64,000 nucleotides of DNA, taken from NCBI GenBank assembly GCA_015178975.1, contig WHVD01000043.1, positions 1-64,000 of the forward strand. Reading direction: 5' to 3'. A program made the position numbers and the translations under genes. Every line of letters starts with the position of its first letter. Position 1 is the stretch's first letter. This stretch comes from Hysterangium stoloniferum (Eukaryota > Basidiomycota > Agaricomycetes > Hysterangiales > Hysterangiaceae). Under the pieces are notes generated by a model. That model saw only the letters and a list, made by a program, of their open reading frames with translations. It ran no database searches and was not told the origin of the DNA. Below, one piece after another: positions 58,476 through 64,000 of the stretch.

Positions 58476-60491
58476 TCATTGCACCCTCACAGACCCAGCT
58501 GATACATGGTTTCCCCATTTTGGAGTAGGCACAACCTTCCCCTGAGGGCAATTTCGGGCTTCATGACCTTCTTTCTTACACATGAAACACCTCCCCTCTG
58601 CCCGAAGCTGATTCATTTCCATTTGACTGAGTTTTTGCTGCTGCACTTTTGTCACGGTTCCCGTTACACCCGACCCTGAGGCAGTGGTAGGACGAAAAGT
58701 ATTCCGCATACTGTCAGTCTGACCTGCTGTCTGTTTAGCCCTCTCATTCTGTGGTGGCCAGGATCGGGTTGATCCCGTCGAAGGGGTCTCTCGTCGTCCT
58801 TTCTCTGCCTGACGAAATTCCTGAGCAGCTTCAAATCGTGTTGCTGTTTTGATGAGTCGCTTCCACGAGGTATTGTCTGCATTTAAACCATTATCCAACC
58901 ACTTTTCTTTGATATAGTGGTGCACCCCATCCCACACAATTTGTTTAAGCTGACGCTCTTGCATATCAGGGAAACACATAGTGCTGTTCTCCACATCGCG
59001 TGCAAAGTCACGGAAACAATTTCCACCCTGCCGGGCTGAGGTCAATCGTTTCCGCAACCTCAGCTTGTAATCTGCAGGAAAACAATAATCAAAAAGTCCG
59101 TCATAAACGGCTTGTAGTGTCCATCGTTTCCGGCTCAAGGCCACATGTTTCATATAGAATGCACTGGCCTTGCCATCCAAGAAGTAAATTATTAACTTCA
59201 CAGCCCATTTCCGATCTAACCCATTGATTTCTGTCCACAGATCATAGGCATATACAAAGGCTTCCAGGATGTCAAGGTCAGCCATGCCGGTGTACACCAC
59301 AGCTTGCTTTGTCTTGACACCCGCTAAAAGTTTCTTAGTCCACTTGGCATCAGCTGTGGACCACTTGCGTCTTTCAGATTTTATCCATTGAGAACTGGGT
59401 GAGTTTTTCTTTCTATTCTTCTTCTGGCCTGCTTTCGATGGGCCTCCAATATTGTCCTCTGACTCCGACCCAGAATTAGGTGAGTCTGCACTCCTATTAG
59501 CTGCCCATTTGGTTGTAGTGCTACTTGACGATTCCTCTGACCCATCGCTACTGGAGGAACTGCTCAGATCAGAGGGTGGTCCGAATTGTCCTTGCCCTCC
59601 GACGGCGAAGTATCCACCCTCAGGCACTTGCGAAAACTCTCTCGCATATCGGCTAGTCACCCTATTGGACTGTGGACCCCTCGAAGACTTGCTATTCTGC
59701 CTCTTACTCTTGGCAGTAGAGTGTGGGCGTGAATTTGCTTTACGCTGGTCCCCCAGGATATTCTCGCCCTCCATTCGCGCCTTCCCCTTCGTGGATAGAG
59801 ATGACCCTTCTGGTCTTGTTCCTTCGGCGTGTACAGGCTCCAATACTTCAGATGGAGGTTTGGTATCTTGTACCTCAATGACAATGGCATTTAGGTTTAC
59901 TGACGGCTTAGGTCTGGCTGCCGAAATTTTAGACCCTTGAATCTCCCATGAACGCACAGTGTCAGGTAGGGTCCATGACCCGGGCAGCGGCCCCAATGGG
60001 TCCTCATCAGAATCGGAGCTATCTGCCCATCTAAACTCTGGAGCTGAGCGGTGTTCCAGAACCGTTATCTCAGCTTCCTCCTGCCTGCTTTCGTCTTCAT
60101 TACTGCCACCCCCCACCTCAAACCACTTTGGGAAGTACAGTGACTGCGTTTGTAGAAGAGGTTTCACGGCTAGATGCTTCATTCAGAAAGTCTTTCGCGG
60201 AGAGGCAATCTCTTCAGGGTGCAGAAGACCATACTGCTGAGTCCAGTTATGGAGGGAGATCTGAGTACTCGAATACTCATTGTAAGTAGGAAAAGGGGTT
60301 GTCTTCTCCTCATTACATATTGACTCTTTTCTCGAGGCGTCACCCTTAGGGTTACCAGCCCTTCCACTTAGAGTGGGCATTGAGGAATCAGAGGTATATA
60401 GCGATACCCCTTCCATCTCGGCATCATGGTCCATCCTCCCCCCCTTCCCTGCTATTGCAGAGCTAAGAGGTTCGGGGCCCGTGGCACGCAT
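58476..60491 (-). CDS. Gag of the minus-strand element
   Basis: 60182-58476 encodes 568 residues: an acidic Ser-rich N-terminus, a basic KKNRKKNSPSS region, the capsid-like DLDILEAFVYAYDLWTEING segment, a QAEKGRRETPS linker and a zinc knuckle CFMCKKEGHEARNC (CX2CX4HX4C). An in-frame stretch upstream (60491-60183) is separated only by one TGA at 60185-60183, so gag may start at 60491. The gag stop (TGA, 58478-58476) is also in frame with pol, three codons before its first TTG. Confidence 0.88.
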
Positions 60492-60758
60492 AGGCGAAGA
60501 AGTATGACTTACAGAATCAAGAGCCGTATTATCGACCTTATCAACATCCGCCCGTCATCAAGCAACTCTCTTGCTCCAAACGGGGATCGCACTTCGGAGT
60601 GTGTCTCGTCGAGTGATTGGTTGATTGATTTTGGACATCTTGAGGGAAGTATTTATGTTGAATTACAGGTGTGTTCGTAGCAAAACAACCTAGTGGGTGA
60701 TCAGTCCACTAGTAGTGTTAATAAAGAATGTTAAATAGGAATCAAAATACTCAAAAAG
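60492..60758. other. Leader between 5' LTR and gag of the minus-strand element
   Basis: Would hold the primer binding site next to 60758. The minus strand there begins CTTTTTGAGTATTTTGATT; I could not match it to a tRNA end. Confidence 0.4.
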
Positions 60759-61026
60759 TGTAAGGGTTCCGCTATGAAAATGTAGCGTAATCCCTCAGAG
60801 AGCTCTTGCAAAAGGGAACGAAATGAGTAGGACTAGGTTCCTATTCGTAAGAGACTATCGTAACCATACAAGATATCTACCTATTTATGATAATAGTAGT
60901 AGAGCCCCGGGCAACCAATCAAAAACCCCGTGAAACAAACACAATAGTATTCTAAGACACCTCCGGTCATACGGGCCCAACAGCCCGATGCCAAGTCCTC
61001 CCTAACCCAAGTCCGCTACCGTTACA
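60759..61026 (-). repeat. LTR (5' LTR of the minus-strand element)
   Basis: Matches 52293-52560 with very few differences; flanked on the right by CTTAC. Confidence 0.95.
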
Positions 61027-61389
61027 CTTACTATAGATCTAGGGAGTCTATATAATGGGTGTAGACATTCCCAAATCCCTGATGAAGTCTGCCGTGGAGA
61101 ACATTGTTGGGGGATTAATACCACAGATATTGATTATGGAATGGGAAATTCTTGAATGTGGATTAAATCCATATATACAGGTTCCACAGGAACGACCCAG
61201 GTGTTGTAAAGGGCAAAGGGCATCTAACTTATCTCATCCAAACTCCATATTGACGCGAGACCCCAGGATATGCACCTCCTCTATGAAATTCCTGTAAATC
61301 TCATGTCACCCTCTCATACACCTACATTTTTCCATCCCCCACCTTTGATTACCCATCGCACATTGCCAATCGGAACACAACAACAATAT
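61027..61389. repeat. Right half of the dispersed short repeat, then spacer
   Basis: 61032-61084 continues the repeat cut at 52292 (matches 47070-47121). The rest shows no feature. Confidence 0.65.
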
Positions 61390-64000
61390 TATTTATAGCA
61401 GCCCAGGTGGAACCAGCAGAACGAAATTTAGCGATAGATTTGTTCATTACGAGTACCCAAGGCGTCTGACTGAATTCATTATACTATCTCAACGCGACAA
61501 TTTGAAAATCCTGAGCTTCAATGAGGGCATTTTATTATGATCCCCTAATCCATCCAGGACAGGAAGGTACAGCATGAATATCATGGCTAACGGATTTATA
61601 CCAAGCGGATACTTGCAGTGACCGGAGCGACGAAAACGAACCTTACATTTTGGTTGTTGTGGTGGAATATCGTGATATCGAGAGTTGGGACTCATTGAGA
61701 GTCATATAACATATCTGCTCGAATGATTACCAGTCGGATGGTCATAACCAACCTCATATTTAGTTTCTCTCCCACCTATTTTACCAAAAACCGAAACTGC
61801 AACGGCAGACTGTCGGCCTCTGTTTACTTAGGATGGCAGCCTCGTTGACTCGGACGCCTGCAGTAAGTTGACAGCCACGTGCCAGCAGTGAGGGAGGATC
61901 GTGGTGATGCACCTATGCTGTGCTTTCCTCTATAGACCTGTGTTCATTTCATAATTCCTACGTGCCATTACGTGAGACTGAAACTGCTTGTATCTCGTCA
62001 ACTGGCTGTAAACTTATTCACATCTGATGTTCCAAGATCGCGCATAGCACCACAAAACCTAAAATGGCAATATCACGATCTCTTATCTTCCACTTCACGA
62101 ATTTTACTCTAAAATTGATCGATTAACAATGTGTTGTAAGAGAGATATACAGTCACTTGAGGCTGGGTGGACTCACATCAAAGGAGACAATGTTCGGATA
62201 AAGTAGACCCTAACGCTTATCTGCGTGCCCATATCTAATACTGCCATGTCCGACACTTATTATTACAGGCACCGCTGTTCCCTTTGCAGTGAATTCTCTC
62301 TCTCGAGGCATAATATAGGTGCACTTGGCGCTTTCACCAATTATATCAGGTGAAAGAGATTCTATCTTTCAGTTGGAAGCTGAAAACTGTGGAAGGGGCT
62401 GGATAACAATTGACTCATTTTCCTCCACATCTGAAAGGGAACCGTCTTCAGTGGCTGTTCTGAACAAACCGGGACGACCACGGATGTGGATCATGCCAGG
62501 CGATACGAGCGCTCATTAATTCACGCGTTGCTTCTGCGATGACAATGAGCGATCCGACATTAGTCCTTCCAATACATTCTGAAGCCCATATGCCATGTCG
62601 TGGGGGTCTGGGGTCGAGCCGTGAGAAAACAGCAACTGAGATTTGTTGGTAGTCGACTATCCTAATTCGCCAATTCCCTTTTATTCGGTCTAAATATCCT
62701 AAGACCCAAAACAGCATGAACTGATGAACTAACTATACAATGAGTGGCTTTGATTGAGACCTCACTGAGGATGTGTTTAACAATCTAGCCCCGTCGTGTC
62801 ACTGGTGTGGAGGAAGGCTGTTGTGGAATGGAAGTCTTAGTCCGATGACTTGGAATAGCTCAGATTGGCTATCCCAACCCGGGAATACATTTTCTTGTGG
62901 TTATTATCGAAGTTTGATATGGCGCGGGGCCAGGCAGCCACATTCGCTTATCAACCTTGACACAGCTACCTACAGGTGCTCAACGTTGTTCTTTGAGTAT
63001 TCATTACTCATTCCCGCCTGTTTTCATGAATTAACCCAAAATATCTTCCGTACGCCAGATCTGTAGTGTAATAAGTCAAGTTCCTGTCGGTGGCTGACCC
63101 GGTGTGGCTGTGAGCTTCTCCTTTCAATCAAATCAGAACAAAAAGGAACAAAGGGAAGGCTGTTCTTTTTATTTGTCAAATACCTCACTTCCTCTCCTAT
63201 TTCTGACTTCTGATCTTTAGCCGGTTGTATTGATAATAGAGGTAACCAGCATAGACTGCTTCCAATGTGATATTGGCACCTAACACATGTTATACACGAG
63301 GGTTAAGATTCTTTATCCGTATTGCGATATGGTGAAACAAAAGCAATCTCCGAGAGCGCGAATTTGAGTTTGCTTCTGCGGTTAATCAAGGATATATAAC
63401 TTCAAGCAAACTCTCATTCCTTCCTCCAGCTTCCCCTCAGGTTCTCGACTAGGTTACCACACTTACCCCTAGCATTCCAACACATCCTCTCAGTTAAAAT
63501 AATGTACATGCTATCCAGCGGCATTTCGTGAGCATTTCCTCCACGTCATACCCCTCCCACCGTTTTAACGTAACCATTGTCTAGAACAAACACAACTCGT
63601 CACAACGAGGTTCTGTCATTCGCGCAGTCAAACGAAATGTGAGTCAGTTGTGTTGGCGTTGCTTTAACAGACTCATCATTTGTTTTATGTTGTGGTTTTA
63701 AGGACAGCGCCATCTCGTCGATACACGCGCACTGACATCAACCGCATTCCCAGTGTCCAGGAAATCACCCAAGTTCCTTATACCACTGATATATCGGCAC
63801 CGATGCCCCAAAACGATCGGTCTGCCCACCATGGCGCAGATAGGTCCCAAGTGAGGCTGAGCGACGTGCAGACTTATTTTTCAGCTCCACCTCTGCGGCG
63901 TAATGAGGATAGTTATCAGGGGTAAGTTATCGGGGAATATGGGACGTTTTGCAATTATCTAGGTCTAACGAACAATCATGACATAGCGGCCGGAACTTAT
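61390..64000 (+). repeat. Inverted copy of 40.34-42.96 kb, continuing past the window
   Basis: Reverse of the upstream half of block 38030-42960, including identical or near-identical open frames (61489-61695, 62319-62519, 62773-63066, 63680-63925). It runs into the zinc-finger gene start and leaves the window still matching. Confidence 0.92.
63502..64000 (+). CDS. Zinc-finger gene, further copy, 3' part outside window
   Basis: ATG at 63502 (MYMLSSGIS as in copy A), intron, EVLSFAQSNEM, intron, then SSRRYTRTDINRIPSVQEIT and DVQTYFSAPPLRRNEDSY, and a donor GTAAGT at 63922. Exon pattern is the same as copy A with a few residue changes (APS for ASS, EIT for GIT). Whether it reaches the zinc-finger exon cannot be seen. 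Confidence 0.68.

Larger units (their letters stand above)
52293..61026 (-). mobile_element. Full-length Ty3-type LTR retrotransposon (8.7 kb), TSD CTTAC
   Basis: LTRs of 268 bp at 52293-52560 and 60759-61026 (almost identical; for example GAAGATG/GAAAATG and CCATTACA/CCGTTACA differ), flanked by CTTAC at 52288-52292 and 61027-61031. Coding strand is minus: gag, pol, then a third ORF. A purine-rich tract lies at about 52561-52575 (GGGAGGGCAGG on the minus strand), next to the LTR at the 3' end. Few LTR differences point to recent insertion, yet the frames carry TGA stops and a frameshift. Confidence 0.95.

Overview
The window is nuclear DNA of a filamentous fungus, most probably a basidiomycete of the Agaricomycetes. 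Genes are split by many short introns (about 45-65 nt, GT...AG, with one probable GC...AG), they are tightly packed on both strands, and the conserved proteins are eukaryotic housekeeping proteins of fungal type. The species cannot be named from the sequence alone.

Layout. (1) 1-10.7 kb is a pile of LTR retrotransposons: the 3' two thirds of an intact-looking Ty3/Gypsy chromovirus (pol ORF, then a spliced gene on the opposite strand, then the 3' LTR) that landed in an older LTR, followed by the worn 3' end of a related element and several LTRs. (2) 11.4-22.9 kb is a dense island of housekeeping genes: TRAPP subunit BET3, a nucleostemin-type GTPase, mitochondrial ribosomal protein S13, UFD1, chaperonin CCT4, SRP receptor beta and N-myristoyltransferase. 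(3) 24.0-28.3 kb holds solo LTRs nested four deep, each with its own 5-bp target-site duplication. (4) 29.4-36.8 kb is a second gene island: a secreted Cys-rich protein, a DUF3074 protein, glia maturation factor, an unknown protein and SEC61 alpha. (5) 38-64 kb is a duplicated accessory region: several copies and fragments of a multi-exon zinc-finger gene of unknown function, a long inverted segmental duplication (about 40.3-42.96 kb against 61.4-64.0 kb), a decayed Ty1/Copia pol, and a complete 8.7-kb Ty3-type element (52293-61026, minus strand) with 268-bp LTRs and target-site duplication CTTAC.

The housekeeping genes serve secretion and protein quality control (BET3, SRPRB, SEC61, UFD1, CCT4, NMT). 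They share no operon-like logic; neighbours are divergent or convergent with gaps of 100-300 bp. The most unusual items are the antisense spliced gene carried by the chromovirus (Ala/Glu-rich coiled coil, basic nuclear-localisation-like stretch, Cys-rich cluster), a block of about 32 nt kept almost unchanged in otherwise dissimilar LTR families, and the repeatedly duplicated zinc-finger gene.

Limits: exon borders were placed by eye from splice consensus and reading frame. LTR family names (A-E) are local to this report. No database search was possible.
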